Shown here: in pieces, positions 37,626 to 46,560 of the stretch | Numbering within the stretch: the stretch's first letter is position 1 | Layout: every line of letters starts with the position of its first letter | From: Psychrobacter glacincola | Lineage (GTDB): Bacteria > Pseudomonadota > Gammaproteobacteria > Pseudomonadales > Moraxellaceae | Reading direction: 5' to 3' | NCBI GenBank assembly: GCA_001411745.2 | Contig: LIQB01000008.1 | Location: forward strand, 1-64,000 | DNA length: 64,000 nucleotides | The notes under the pieces: model-generated | Database searches by the model: none | The model's input: the letters and a program-made list of their open reading frames with translations, nothing else | Told to the model about the DNA's origin: nothing | Program-made: the position numbers and the translations under genes

Positions 37626-38582
37626 ATGAATGAATTGGAAAATGACTTAACTACAGTTGAAACCAGCGCTGAGTCAAAGCCGAAGTTGGCATTTATCGAC
37701 GATGAACAACGCATTTTACGGTCTATGAAACTGCTGTTTCGTAAAACGCATGACGTGTTCATCACCACCGACCCGGCTGAGTATATTGACTATATCAAGA
37801 ACAACCATGTACACGTGGCAGTCAGTGACCAGCGGATGCCTGAGCGAGTCGGTGTGGATATCTTACGCGAAGTAAAAGATGTCTCACCGTCTACCATGCG
37901 TATTTTATTGACGGGCTATGCCGATTTAAACGCCATTATTGGCTCTATTAACGATGGTGAGATTTATCGTTATTTGACTAAGCCTTGTAAATCTGAAGAG
38001 CTGATCACTGTGGTCGGACGCGCTACCGAAATCGCCTTGACCTATAATCCAGACGAAGATGCCGACCAATTCGACAGTTCAGGTAATAAGCAAACACTGC
38101 TAGTGATCGATGAAACCAATGAGTTGATTGAGCAAATACGTAAGCAATTTTCTCACAGTTATAAAGTACTGCACGCTGAGAGTTTAGAAGAAGCGTACGA
38201 TTACTTGGCGAATGAAGATATCGGTGTCTGTATCACCGATATTAATGTCAGCGGTGAGAATATCGCGCCGATTATCTTTACCTTAAAACAAGATGCGCCG
38301 CATTTGGTGATTTTGGTACAGACTGAATTTCAAGACGCTGGCTTGCTGATTGATTTGATTAATAAAGGTCAGGTTTATCGCTGCTTGCCGAAACCGATGC
38401 GCGCCAGCCTGCTTGAGATTAGCGTCAACCGTGCGTTTCAGCATCATGCGAAGCTAAAAGCCAGCCCTGATTTGGTCAAACGCTATGAAGTCGAGCATGA
38501 CCCTGAAAACGATGTGCGTATTGATTTAAGCAGTCGCGTACGTAGCCTTATTGGCAAATTGCGTAAGCGTTTCTCTTTATAA
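37626..38582 (+). CDS. Double-receiver response regulator without output domain
   Basis: This 318-residue protein carries two receiver domains. The first (about 20-140) has Asp25/Asp26, the phosphoacceptor Asp68 in VSDQRMPE, Thr96 and Lys119 (YRYLTKPC), a pattern like HupR/RpfG-type receivers. The second (about 156-275) also keeps Asp162, Asp205 (ITDINVSG), Thr233 and Lys256, so both may be phosphorylated. No DNA-binding, GGDEF, EAL, HD-GYP or phosphatase domain follows; the last 40 residues are charged and end in a basic helix (SLIGKLRKRFSL). It is probably a signalling adaptor or phosphate sink for the preceding kinase (inference). AAGGAACTC forms its RBS. Confidence 0.9.
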   Translation: MNELENDLTTVETSAESKPKLAFIDDEQRILRSMKLLFRKTHDVFITTDPAEYIDYIKNNHVHVAVSDQRMPERVGVDILREVKDVSPSTMRILLTGYADLNAIIGSINDGEIYRYLTKPCKSEELITVVGRATEIALTYNPDEDADQFDSSGNKQTLLVIDETNELIEQIRKQFSHSYKVLHAESLEEAYDYLANEDIGVCITDINVSGENIAPIIFTLKQDAPHLVILVQTEFQDAGLLIDLINKGQVYRCLPKPMRASLLEISVNRAFQHHAKLKASPDLVKRYEVEHDPENDVRIDLSSRVRSLIGKLRKRFSL

Positions 38583-38648
38583 TAAGTGGTTGTATAACAC
38601 CTAGTTTTTAAGCATATAAATACCAAAAAACTCATCGTCCAATAAAAT

Positions 38649-38684
38649 AAAACCTCTATTTCAATATTGAAGTAGAGGTTTTTT
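38649..38684 (+). terminator. Terminator of the kinase-regulator operon
   Basis: AAACCTCTATTTCAA pairs with TTGAAGTAGAGGTTT around TA, with one G-T wobble, followed by TTTT. It is nearly symmetric. Confidence 0.87.
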
Positions 38685-38789
38685 ACTTTGTGCTTTTTAA
38701 CGACCTTTTTGACTAAAATCACCAACGTGCTACATTAAGTCGATCATTATTAAAATCATTTAAAAATAACTATTTAATAAGGAATAACC

Positions 38790-39731
38790 ATGCGCGCGGT
38801 TTTTTTAGATAAAGGCACTTTTTCTGATGGCATCGACTTACCAGCTCCAAACGGCATCAGCGATTACCTCACTTATGATGACACCCCAAAAGATGCTGCT
38901 GTTATTGTAGAGCGCTGCAAAGACGCTGACATCATTATCACCAATAAAGTGCAAATCAGCGCTGAAGTGATAAGCAAATTGCCCAAGCTCAAGCTCATTC
39001 AACTGACCGCTACTGGTATGAACAACGTCGATCAAGACGCTTGTATTGAGCACCATGTGGCGCTTTATAATGTCGCAGGTTATGCAGTCAAAAGTGTGCC
39101 CGAACATACCTTTATGCTCATGCTCAACGCCATGCGCGCGGGTATTTATTATCATCAAAAAGTCGCTGATAGCACATGGCAGGCAAACGGTAATTTTTGC
39201 CTACTGGATATTCCGCTAATAGATTTAGAAGATAAAACACTAGGTATCATTGGCGTTGGCACTATTGGCAAACGCGTGACCGACATTGCTCGTGCCTTTG
39301 GAATGACAGTATTATGGGCGGAGCAGCAAGGACGCGCACCGCGCAATGACGACTATATCGCGTTTGACGACGTACTGGCGCAGTCTGATGTGCTGAGCTT
39401 GCATTGCCCATTAAACGAGAAAACTCAGCACCTGATTAATGCAGATACTTTAGCAAAAATGGTCAAACAGCCGCTCATCGTCAATGTCGCTCGTGGTGGC
39501 ATCGTGGATAGCCAAGCGCTGACTGATGCTATTAACAATGAGCAAATCATCGGCTACGCCAGCGACGTTTTTGAGCAAGAGCCAATCACCGCTGACGACC
39601 CTTTATTGACCATTGCCAAGCATCCCCGCGTTATATTTAGCCCGCATAATGCGTGGGGCAGCAAAAGTGCACAAGAAACCTTGTGGCAGATCTTAAGCAA
39701 ACAAGTTGCTGATTTTATTAATAGCCATTAA
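38790..39731 (+). CDS. hprA: D-2-hydroxyacid dehydrogenase (glycerate dehydrogenase / hydroxypyruvate reductase)
   Basis: This 313-residue NAD(P)-dependent enzyme resembles HprA-type hydroxypyruvate reductase/glycerate dehydrogenases. The N-terminal substrate domain holds QLTATGMNNVD near 72-82. The cofactor motif GVGTIGKRV lies at about 152-160. Arg in NVARGGIVD (about 230-238), Glu in FEQEPI and His in SPHNAWGS (about 281-288) form the catalytic triad Arg-Glu-His. It would link glycine/serine or glyoxylate metabolism with glycerate. AAGGAATAACC is the RBS. It is convergent with the monooxygenase gene. Confidence 0.88.
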   Translation: MRAVFLDKGTFSDGIDLPAPNGISDYLTYDDTPKDAAVIVERCKDADIIITNKVQISAEVISKLPKLKLIQLTATGMNNVDQDACIEHHVALYNVAGYAVKSVPEHTFMLMLNAMRAGIYYHQKVADSTWQANGNFCLLDIPLIDLEDKTLGIIGVGTIGKRVTDIARAFGMTVLWAEQQGRAPRNDDYIAFDDVLAQSDVLSLHCPLNEKTQHLINADTLAKMVKQPLIVNVARGGIVDSQALTDAINNEQIIGYASDVFEQEPITADDPLLTIAKHPRVIFSPHNAWGSKSAQETLWQILSKQVADFINSH

Positions 39732-39765
39732 AAAACATTGAGCAAACGACTGTAACCAAGCGACC

Positions 39766-41391
39766 TTAACGACTAAAACGTAACCAATCATCTTTTATTT
39801 TGCGATGTTTGAGCATGATTCGGTCGCTTAGATAGTTGTTTGTCACCCGCCAAGGATATATATCGCCTTGCTTGGGTAGCTCGTGTTGAGCGCGCTTGAC
39901 ATATCCTGAGGACAGCGCGCCCATCACCGTATCTGTCTGCGTAAGCGCTTTAGCATCTTTAGTCTGCGCTTGTGGCAATACCACTTGATAGCGATGCTGA
40001 TGCATATAACCCAGCAGCCGCATTACATACTGACACGCCAAATCGATTTTTAGTGTCCATGAGGCATTGGTATAGCCAAACAGTGCCACCATATTTGGTA
40101 TATCTTCAATCATGACCGCTTTATAAGTCATACGCGAACCAATATCTATCGCCTGCCCGTCAATATATACTTTGGCACCGCCGAGCATCTGTAGCTTTAG
40201 TCCTGTCGCTGTGACGATGATATCAACATCGAGAGAGTTACCCGATTCGAGCATGATGCCCGTCTTGGTAAAATGGCTGATTTGATCGGTGACGACGCTG
40301 GCGCGTTTGCCATGCAATGCTTTGAATAAATCACTGTCTGGCACCGCACATATCCGCTGATCCCAAGGATTATAGTCCGGTACAAAATGCGCCACATCGA
40401 TACCGCTACCCTTTAGCTCTGTTTTGACACCGCGTTTTAATAACGCTTTCATAAGCTTGGGTGCCAATATAGCCGCTCGATAAGTACCTTGCTGAATCAA
40501 TACATTACGAGTACGCAGCAGCGTATAAGCTTGCTCTTTTGACAACGGTGAAAATTTGCCTGCTAGCCAATCAAGCATATAATCATCGCCCGGTACACTT
40601 GCCACATACGTGGGAGAACGCTGTAGCATAGTGACGTGACGCGCGCATTGCCCACCGGTTTCATCCACCAAAGCTGGCAGCAATGTCATCGCTGTGGCAC
40701 CGCTACCGATAATAACTACCCTCTTATCGTCATAATCCACATTTTGCCAATGCTGAGGATGAATGATTTCACCTTGAAAATCTGCTTCTTTATTAAAAGA
40801 AGGACGATAACCTTGCTCATAATCGTAGTAACCCGTGGCGCCAACGACGAACTTTGCCGTTACCGTAAACACCTCACCGCTGGCATGATTTTTTACCATC
40901 GCCGTCCATTGTTGATGGCTACTTGACCAAGACAGCTGCTGCACCTCGTGCTGATAGCGAATATGTTCGCTGATACCAAACTCACGCGCTGTATCAGCAA
41001 TATAGCTTTTAATATCACCGCCTTTTGCCAAAATCCTGTGATTTAGCCACGGTCTGAAACTGTAGCCAAACGTCAAGGCATCAGAGTCAGAGCGGATGCC
41101 TGGATAGGTGAATAAATCCCATGTACCACCCAAATCTGCTCGTTTTTCTAACACCAAAAATCGCTGTGCACTTTTCTGTTGTTGCTTTGATGATTTGCGT
41201 TTCTGCGTACTTGGACTTTTATGACCAAACAGTCCTTTGTGTTTTTGCTGCTGCAATCGGCACGCCATACCAATACCGGCAATTCCTGCACCGATAATCA
41301 GTACTTCATAATCCACTGGTGTATCTGAGAGTGCCGATTGAGCTTTGAAGCGTTTCTTAACTGCCTGTTTGGCTGCCGTCATATCAAGCAT
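39766..41391 (-). CDS. Flavin-containing monooxygenase
   Basis: This 541-residue FAD/NADPH protein resembles FMO and Baeyer-Villiger monooxygenases. The FAD Rossmann motif GAGIAG is at 34-39, GGTW at 88-91 and GIRSDSD at 98-104, with a second, NADPH-binding GSGATAMTLLP near 225. The start at 41391 has AAGGAACG upstream; the frame extends 29 codons into the preceding gene. Between the first Rossmann helix and the following FLVLEKRADLGG strand there is a basic Lys/Ser/Gln-rich insert (about 50-76) not expected in the fold. The substrate is unknown; ketones or long-chain compounds are usual in this family. Confidence 0.9.
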   Translation of the reverse strand: MLDMTAAKQAVKKRFKAQSALSDTPVDYEVLIIGAGIAGIGMACRLQQQKHKGLFGHKSPSTQKRKSSKQQQKSAQRFLVLEKRADLGGTWDLFTYPGIRSDSDALTFGYSFRPWLNHRILAKGGDIKSYIADTAREFGISEHIRYQHEVQQLSWSSSHQQWTAMVKNHASGEVFTVTAKFVVGATGYYDYEQGYRPSFNKEADFQGEIIHPQHWQNVDYDDKRVVIIGSGATAMTLLPALVDETGGQCARHVTMLQRSPTYVASVPGDDYMLDWLAGKFSPLSKEQAYTLLRTRNVLIQQGTYRAAILAPKLMKALLKRGVKTELKGSGIDVAHFVPDYNPWDQRICAVPDSDLFKALHGKRASVVTDQISHFTKTGIMLESGNSLDVDIIVTATGLKLQMLGGAKVYIDGQAIDIGSRMTYKAVMIEDIPNMVALFGYTNASWTLKIDLACQYVMRLLGYMHQHRYQVVLPQAQTKDAKALTQTDTVMGALSSGYVKRAQHELPKQGDIYPWRVTNNYLSDRIMLKHRKIKDDWLRFSR

Positions 41392-41444
41392 AATACGTTC
41401 CTTGTTTTTGCATGATGGGTTTAAAAAATTTGACATAAATCCAT

Positions 41445-42170
41445 TTAAAAAGGGCTTGGGCTTTCCCAATCCATCCACGCACCAAGCGTAGGATGCTTGA
41501 GACGCAATTGCTGAGCATGGAGATTAAGCCTTGGCGCAATCGCTAAAGCTGTACCTTCTGCATAAATAGGATCGCCAATCATCACATGACCCACATGCAC
41601 CATATGGACGCGCAGCTGATGACTACGACCGGTGACAGGCTTTAGCATTACGCGCGTGACTGTCTGACCGTTGCATTGCTCATGGCTGATGACTTCATAT
41701 AAAGTTAAGGCATGCTTTGACCAGCTAGGATCGACAATATGGCGCGGTTTCGTCTCTGGCTCATAGCGCACTGGTATGGATATCTCACCCGTTGCGCCGA
41801 CACGCTCCCACTCTCCAAAGACGCGTGCCTGATATTTTTTTTGTGGCAAACGTTCAATGAATTGCTTACTAATATGGGTTTGCGCGGCAGCATTCTTGGC
41901 AAAAATGAGCAGCCCTGAGGTATCCATATCCAGACGATGAATCAGCTTGACTGCGGGATTGGCACGCTCAAGTCTCGCCAGCAAACTGACCTTGAGCGTT
42001 TTGCCATCGACACTCAACAGACCTACAGGCTTATCAACCACCCAAATATCATCATCTTCGTAGACAGTAATCTGTTGCGCAAATGCTTGAAAAAACTCAA
42101 GCGGATAGGCGTTTTCTTGAGCATTGAGGGCGTTGACTTCTTCAGCAGTAAAAGGCATAAAAATGGGCAC
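41445..42170 (-). CDS. rluA: RluA-family pseudouridine synthase
   Basis: This 241-residue enzyme isomerises uridine to pseudouridine in rRNA and/or tRNA. The catalytic motif HRLDMDTSGLLIFAK contains the essential Asp, at about residue 82. The RxxTGRxHQLRVH-like stretch is PVTGRSHQLRVHM (about 178-190), and GDPIY (199-203) is also family-specific. There is no S4 domain; the short form fits RluA (23S U746 / tRNA U32), although related single-domain members exist. The monooxygenase gene follows on the same strand with a 53-base gap. Confidence 0.9.
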   Translation of the reverse strand: MPIFMPFTAEEVNALNAQENAYPLEFFQAFAQQITVYEDDDIWVVDKPVGLLSVDGKTLKVSLLARLERANPAVKLIHRLDMDTSGLLIFAKNAAAQTHISKQFIERLPQKKYQARVFGEWERVGATGEISIPVRYEPETKPRHIVDPSWSKHALTLYEVISHEQCNGQTVTRVMLKPVTGRSHQLRVHMVHVGHVMIGDPIYAEGTALAIAPRLNLHAQQLRLKHPTLGAWMDWESPSPF

Positions 42171-42386
42171 TTATATAAAGGGGCTTGAATGATTAATGAG
42201 CTTGCATATGAAAGCTGTCTTAAGTGGTAGATATTAGAGTATAGATATAGTGTTATAAACCGCTTATTTTTGAGCAAAAGACACAGACGGGATTATCAAG
42301 TGACAGATAACACCATGCCTGTGTCGTTATGTGTCGATTTATTGTGCTAATCGTAATTGTTAAACAATTTAACCAGCCTGCATCTG

Positions 42387-42415
42387 TTAACCCCGAGCAA
42401 ACATGTTAATATAAT
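42387..42415 (+). promoter_or_regulatory. Probable trxA promoter
   Basis: A perfect TATAAT (42410-42415) is preceded 17 bases earlier by TTAACC (42387-42392). It lies about 110 bases upstream of trxA. A small palindrome, TTGTTAAACAA, lies just upstream near 42357. The rest of 42171-42527 has no ORF I support. Confidence 0.55.
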
Positions 42416-42527
42416 GGCACATTTTAACCACTTCTAAACGCTTCTTTGGTCACTCATCATTCTATTATGCAACAAATATATTAGTTGATGGATGGCGATA
42501 GAAATAATAAAACAAGAGAGATAAATT

Positions 42528-42854
42528 ATGTCAGACCTTATTTTACATACTACCGATGCCGACTTTGACAAAGACGTATTGCAATCAGATGTGCCAGTGT
42601 TGGTAGACTTCTGGGCAGCATGGTGTGGTCCTTGTAAAGCAATCGCCCCTATTTTAGAAGATCTAGCCACTGAGTACCAAGACAAAGTTAAAATCGTCAA
42701 AGTTGATGTGGATAGCAACCCACAAGCAGCCAGCCGTTTTGGTATCCGTAATATCCCAACGCTATTTGTCTTTAAAGATGGCGAAAAAGTTGACTCAGTG
42801 ATGGGTCTACAGCCAAAAGCTGAATTGGCAAAAGTGTTAGACAAGCATCTCTAA
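42528..42854 (+). CDS. trxA: Thioredoxin
   Basis: This is a 108-residue classical thioredoxin that reduces disulphides in the cytoplasm. The active site is WCGPCK with Cys33 and Cys36; the buried Asp lies in LVDFWA (about 27), and the cis-Pro is in RNIPTLFVF (about 77). Length is that of E. coli TrxA. It stands directly upstream of rho on the same strand, the common trxA-rho order in gammaproteobacteria, with a terminator between. AAGAGAGATAA serves as RBS. Confidence 0.97.
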   Translation: MSDLILHTTDADFDKDVLQSDVPVLVDFWAAWCGPCKAIAPILEDLATEYQDKVKIVKVDVDSNPQAASRFGIRNIPTLFVFKDGEKVDSVMGLQPKAELAKVLDKHL

Positions 42855-42907
42855 GTCGAGACTTGCTCGTTTTGCATAAGCATTCTAAAGAGACAGCAAC
42901 ACCGTCG

Positions 42908-42943
42908 AAAAAGCCATTATCTAACGTAGATAGTGGCTTTTTT
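42908..42943 (+). terminator. Terminator of trxA
   Basis: AAAAAGCCATTATCTA pairs with TAGATAGTGGCTTTTTT across ACG, with one wobble pair, and a T-run follows. Confidence 0.88.
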
Positions 42944-42995
42944 GCTTGTTTTTTATGCAAAAAACTCAATTAGACGACTTTTTTGGCAAAATTTA

Positions 42996-43025
42996 TTGAC
43001 AATGCTATTGTGAAGACCGTATAGT
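42996..43025 (+). promoter_or_regulatory. Strong promoter upstream of rho
   Basis: A consensus TTGACA (42996-43001) and TATAGT (43020-43025) are spaced 18 bases apart. Transcription from here would give a leader of about 345 bases before the rho ATG. Confidence 0.7.
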
Positions 43026-43380
43026 CTGCTGACAACAGAAAACTAACGGTTTTCCTAACTGTCTTATCGCTATTCTCCTCGTGTTTATCAACAAAAACAC
43101 AATCGTCGTTATAAACACCATTGCTGAACGAAATGACTAAACACAATTACTGATATTGAGTTTTTGACGCAGACTCTTATGTAGACTTCTTTATCCTTAT
43201 TTCTTATTACTTTGCATAAACGATTGCAATTCGTATATAAGCTGACACGTAATATCCAAACTACATAAATCCAGCTCTGTGCACGCACCCTCTATCACCA
43301 TACTATCGTTGTTTTAATCACTGTCGTGACTTGTGCTGCTAATGGCATCTCTCATCTGATCAATTGCTAATGACCTATCT
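43026..43380 (+). other. Long untranslated leader of rho
   Basis: This ~350-base stretch has no convincing ORF or intrinsic terminator. It is pyrimidine-rich and poor in G, as rut sites are. In E. coli rho controls itself by terminating in its own leader, so the same may hold here (inference). No Shine-Dalgarno sequence of good quality precedes the ATG at 43381. Confidence 0.55.
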
Positions 43381-44649
43381 ATGAATCTTACTGAATTAAA
43401 GAAAAAATCAATCGCTGAGCTATTGGCTATCGCCAAAGAAATGGGTCTTGATAATATGGCGCGTAGCCGTAAACAAGACATCATCTTTGCTATCCTAAAA
43501 ACCCATGCGCGGAACGGTGAAGCCATTTATGGTGACGGCGTACTTGAGGTTCTTCCGGATGGTTTTGGCTTTTTACGCTCATCAGAAGGCTCATACTTAG
43601 CCGGTCCTGATGACATTTACGTCAGCCCTAGCCAAATTCGCCGCTTTAGTCTGAAGACGGGTGATAGTATCGCTGGCACGATTCGTCCACCAAAAGATTC
43701 TGAACGTTATTTTGCGTTATTGAAAGTTGGTGAAATCAACTTTGATACCCCAGATCGCTCACGTCATAAGCTTATCTTCGAAAACCTGACACCCCTATTC
43801 CCAACTGAGCATTTGAAACTCGAGCTTGGTAACGGCACTACTGAGGATCTGACGGGTCGTATCATCGATCTAATCGCGCCGATTGGTAAAGGTCAGCGTT
43901 CTATCATCGTCGCACCGCCAAAAGCGGGTAAAACGATGCTGCTACAGACCATCGCGCAGTCGATTACTCGTAACAATCCTGAGTGTTATCTCATCGTACT
44001 ATTAATCGATGAGCGTCCAGAAGAAGTGACTGAAATGGTACGTACGGTACGCGGTGAAGTGGTTGCCTCTACCTTTGATGAGCCGCCGCAGCGTCACGTG
44101 CAAGTGGCTGAGATGGTCATCGAAAAAGCCAAACGTTTGGTCGAGCACAAACAAGACGTGGTTATTTTACTGGATTCGATTACTCGTTTGGCACGTGCTT
44201 ATAACACGGTTATTCCATCGTCAGGTAAAGTGTTAACCGGTGGTCTGGATGCCAATGCGTTAGAACGCCCAAAACGCTTCTTCGGTGCTGCTCGTAATGT
44301 CGAAGAAGGTGGTAGTTTGACCATTATTGCCAGTGCCCTTATCGATACGGGTAGTAAAATGGACAGCGTTATCTTTGAAGAATTCAAAGGTACAGGTAAC
44401 CAAGAGATTACGCTTGAGCGCGATCTGGCTGAAAAACGTGTCTTCCCTGCGATTAATATCAAAAAATCTGGTACACGCCGTGAAGAGCGTCTGCTAGATG
44501 AAGACAAATTGCGTAAGGTTTGGATTTTACGTAAGCTATTACAGCCGATGGATGGTGTACAAGCCACTGAGTTCTTGTTGGATCGCTTAAAAGAAGCGAA
44601 AACCAATGATGAATTCTTTGAGCAGATGAAACGCAAATCACAGAACTAA
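43381..44649 (+). CDS. rho: Transcription termination factor Rho
   Basis: This 422-residue hexameric RNA helicase ends transcription at rut sites. The N-terminal helix bundle [20 protein letters not shown] is followed by the cold-shock-like primary RNA site with RNP1 DGFGFLRS (about 60-67). Walker [10 protein letters not shown] lies near 179-187 and Walker [17 protein letters not shown] near 260-275. The R loop [20 protein letters not shown] is near 288-307. The length matches the compact gammaproteobacterial form, with no insertion. Confidence 0.97.
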   Translation: MNLTELKKKSIAELLAIAKEMGLDNMARSRKQDIIFAILKTHARNGEAIYGDGVLEVLPDGFGFLRSSEGSYLAGPDDIYVSPSQIRRFSLKTGDSIAGTIRPPKDSERYFALLKVGEINFDTPDRSRHKLIFENLTPLFPTEHLKLELGNGTTEDLTGRIIDLIAPIGKGQRSIIVAPPKAGKTMLLQTIAQSITRNNPECYLIVLLIDERPEEVTEMVRTVRGEVVASTFDEPPQRHVQVAEMVIEKAKRLVEHKQDVVILLDSITRLARAYNTVIPSSGKVLTGGLDANALERPKRFFGAARNVEEGGSLTIIASALIDTGSKMDSVIFEEFKGTGNQEITLERDLAEKRVFPAINIKKSGTRREERLLDEDKLRKVWILRKLLQPMDGVQATEFLLDRLKEAKTNDEFFEQMKRKSQN

Positions 44650-44700
44650 TGATAGATCTGTGCTGCTTTGCCATACTCAATAGATAAGTAACTTAAGTAG

Positions 44701-44727
44701 AAAAGACCGCACTCGTGCGGTCTTTTT
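44701..44727. terminator. Terminator of rho
   Basis: AAAAGACCGCA (44701-44711) pairs perfectly with TGCGGTCTTTT (44716-44726) around the stable CTCG loop. Confidence 0.92.
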
Positions 44728-44753
44728 GTTTTGTTTTCATTTTTTATATATTC

Positions 44754-44790
44754 AGGCATGTCCTGAATTTAAAAATGGCAATAAAATGAG
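44754..44790 (+). repeat. Fragment of the MITE family end
   Basis: AGGCATGTCCTGA followed by ATTTAAAAATGG and AATAAAATGAG matches the first 39 bases of copy A (31449-31487) with a few substitutions and two gaps. Similarity then stops. It is a solo or truncated end between rho and the lipoprotein gene. Confidence 0.6.
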
Positions 44791-44996
44791 AACAGACCTT
44801 AATACCTCACTATTAAACGCCAAAAGTACTATTTTAAAAACAGTTAGCTTACTATCAATATAAATACAATAACCCTAAGCAAAACCCCTACCAACGATAC
44901 AGTGGAGAAACATCCTTTACAGGCTATTTGCAAAGCTTAGCGCTTTTACTACGCCTAGAAATTATTATATGGGTTAGTATAGGAGCCAGTATAGAT

Positions 44997-45028
44997 ATAC
45001 TCTGCTATCACATGTTGATAGCAGTATA
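44997..45028 (+). other. Hairpin upstream of lipoprotein gene
   Basis: CTGCTATCA pairs with TGATAGCAG around CATGT, and TATA/TATA pairing extends it past a two-base bulge. No strong T-run follows. The surrounding 44791-45227 has no supported gene. Confidence 0.5.
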
Positions 45029-45130
45029 ATTTTCGAGATATTTAACATCCTTGATGTAATCCTTACTAATGCAGACCTTTGTATGTCTTGCGGTAGCACA
45101 ATAGATTATTCTAAGATACTTGCCTAAATA

Positions 45131-45160
45131 TTTTAATACAGCTTACTATCGGTATTAAAA
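45131..45160 (+). promoter_or_regulatory. Inverted repeat, possible operator
   Basis: TTTTAATAC (45131-45139) and GTATTAAAA (45152-45160) form a perfect 9-bp inverted repeat with a 12-base spacer, about 70 bases before the lipoprotein ATG. The spacing suits a dimeric repressor, but the regulator is unknown. Confidence 0.4.
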
Positions 45161-45227
45161 TTAATGGTAATAAAAATATCGTATTTTGATTTTGATAAAC
45201 TAACTTGATAACCTAACAGGTGATACT

Positions 45228-45467
45228 ATGAAATTTGCTAAAACTATCGCAATGACTGCTCTTACTAGCTCTGCCCTTATCATGGGTGGCTGTGCAACTA
45301 ATGGATACAATAGTGGCTTGAGCAATACCGCTAAAGGTGCTGCTGCCGGCGCTGCTGCTGGTGCACTTATTAGAAGTGGCGGCGATAGCAAAGACATCGC
45401 TCGTGGCGCACTTGGTGGTGCTGCAGTAGGTGGCGCTGGTGCTTACATTCTTAACAACAGCAGATAA
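45228..45467 (+). CDS. Small glycine-zipper lipoprotein
   Basis: This 79-residue protein has a lipoprotein signal peptide with the lipobox IMGGC (Cys22). The mature part contains glycine-zipper repeats, GAAAGAAAGALI and GALGGAAVGGAGAYI, which resemble the Gly-zipper / 2TM outer-membrane lipoproteins such as SlyB and OsmB-like proteins. It probably packs into the outer membrane or sits at its inner face. CAGGTGATACT holds its RBS. It has a long upstream region with two inverted repeats and its own terminator. It would be a substrate of Lnt. Confidence 0.85.
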   Translation: MKFAKTIAMTALTSSALIMGGCATNGYNSGLSNTAKGAAAGAAAGALIRSGGDSKDIARGALGGAAVGGAGAYILNNSR

Positions 45468-45579
45468 TCGCTAAATGATTATTTGGTGCTATCAAGACCG
45501 TTTTAAGCATTTCAACTGTGTGTATTTTAAATCCATTGAATATGTATAAATTGAATATGTCTAAAACGCTCTAAAATAC

Positions 45580-45611
45580 AAAAAGCCTGCAATCGATATT
45601 GCAGGCTTTTT
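45580..45611. terminator. Strong bidirectional terminator
   Basis: A 14-bp stem, AAAAAGCCTGCAAT with ATTGCAGGCTTTTT, encloses CGAT. It separates the convergent lipoprotein and metallopeptidase genes. Confidence 0.93.
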
Positions 45612-45669
45612 GTTGGATCGCCTTTTTTAGGCGATAGTTACTACGCTAAAATATCATAGCGATACTAAC

Positions 45670-46560
45670 CTATAATGCCCCGCTAAAAGTATCACAAGAC
45701 TGCACGTTGCCACTTTCCAAACCACGAGTGAACCACTGAACACGCTGCTGACTGGTGCCATGGGTAAAGTTATCAGGTACGACTGCTCCACCGCTAGCAC
45801 GCGCTAAACGATCATCACCGATTTGACCAGCGGCATTGATGGCCTCATCGATATCGCCTGCCTCCAAAAACTGTACACGCTCTTGGTTACGTTGTGCCCA
45901 AACCCCAGCAAAACAATCAGCTTGTAGTTCTTGTAGTACTGATAGCTTATTGGCTTGTGCACGAGTGACTTGACTGCTGGCTTCATTAACTTGCTGACTG
46001 ATGCCTAACAACGTCTGTACGTGGTGACCAACTTCATGCGCAATAACATAAGCTTGCGCAAAATCGCCCGCTTTACCTTGATTATCTTGGTCGCCAGAGC
46101 CTTGCTTATCACCCGTTATACCGAGATTTTGGCGCATTTCTACAAAGAAAGATTTGTCTAGATAGACAGTCTGATCGCCTGGGCAATAAAATGGGCCCGT
46201 CGCGGAGCTAGCACTGCCGCAGGCTGAGCTAACTTGACCATTGAAGAGAATCAATGATGGCTCCTGATAGGTGCTGCCTGCTTCTTTGAATATCTGATGC
46301 CAAACTTCTTCAGTATCAGCCAATACTACTTTGACAAACTGCGTATCTCGATCGTTACTTGTCGCAGGCTCGGTAGAGGCACTGCTATTGCCACCGCCTG
46401 CTACTACTTGACCCGTCTGTAAAGCGGTCATTGGATTTACCCCAAATACCAGCCATAAAATGCCAGCAATAATAATACCACCGATACCACCGCCTATCAT
46501 TTTGCCACCACCACTGCTGGTGCGCACATTGGAACTGCCGCGTCTACCTTGCCATTTCAT
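45670..46560 (-). CDS. ypfJ: YpfJ-family neutral zinc metallopeptidase
   Basis: This 296-residue inner-membrane protein is of the KPN_02809/YpfJ type. The start MKWQGRRGSSNV is typical; the ATG at 46560 has GAGGAATGAAACA before it, while the frame runs to a TTG at 46575. A single transmembrane helix (about 22-41) is followed by a periplasmic peptidase domain with the zinc motif HEVGHH (175-180). ELQADCFAGVWA (about 203-214) holds the third ligand region. Its natural substrate is unknown. Confidence 0.92.
   Translation of the reverse strand: MKWQGRRGSSNVRTSSGGGKMIGGGIGGIIIAGILWLVFGVNPMTALQTGQVVAGGGNSSASTEPATSNDRDTQFVKVVLADTEEVWHQIFKEAGSTYQEPSLILFNGQVSSACGSASSATGPFYCPGDQTVYLDKSFFVEMRQNLGITGDKQGSGDQDNQGKAGDFAQAYVIAHEVGHHVQTLLGISQQVNEASSQVTRAQANKLSVLQELQADCFAGVWAQRNQERVQFLEAGDIDEAINAAGQIGDDRLARASGGAVVPDNFTHGTSQQRVQWFTRGLESGNVQSCDTFSGAL

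Noticed and set aside
42973..42995. Similarity of the region just upstream of the rho -35 box to the interior of MITE copy A (TTTTTGGCAAAATTTA)
   Set aside because: Only about 20 matched bases in AT-rich sequence and no flanking similarity or terminal repeats; likely chance.
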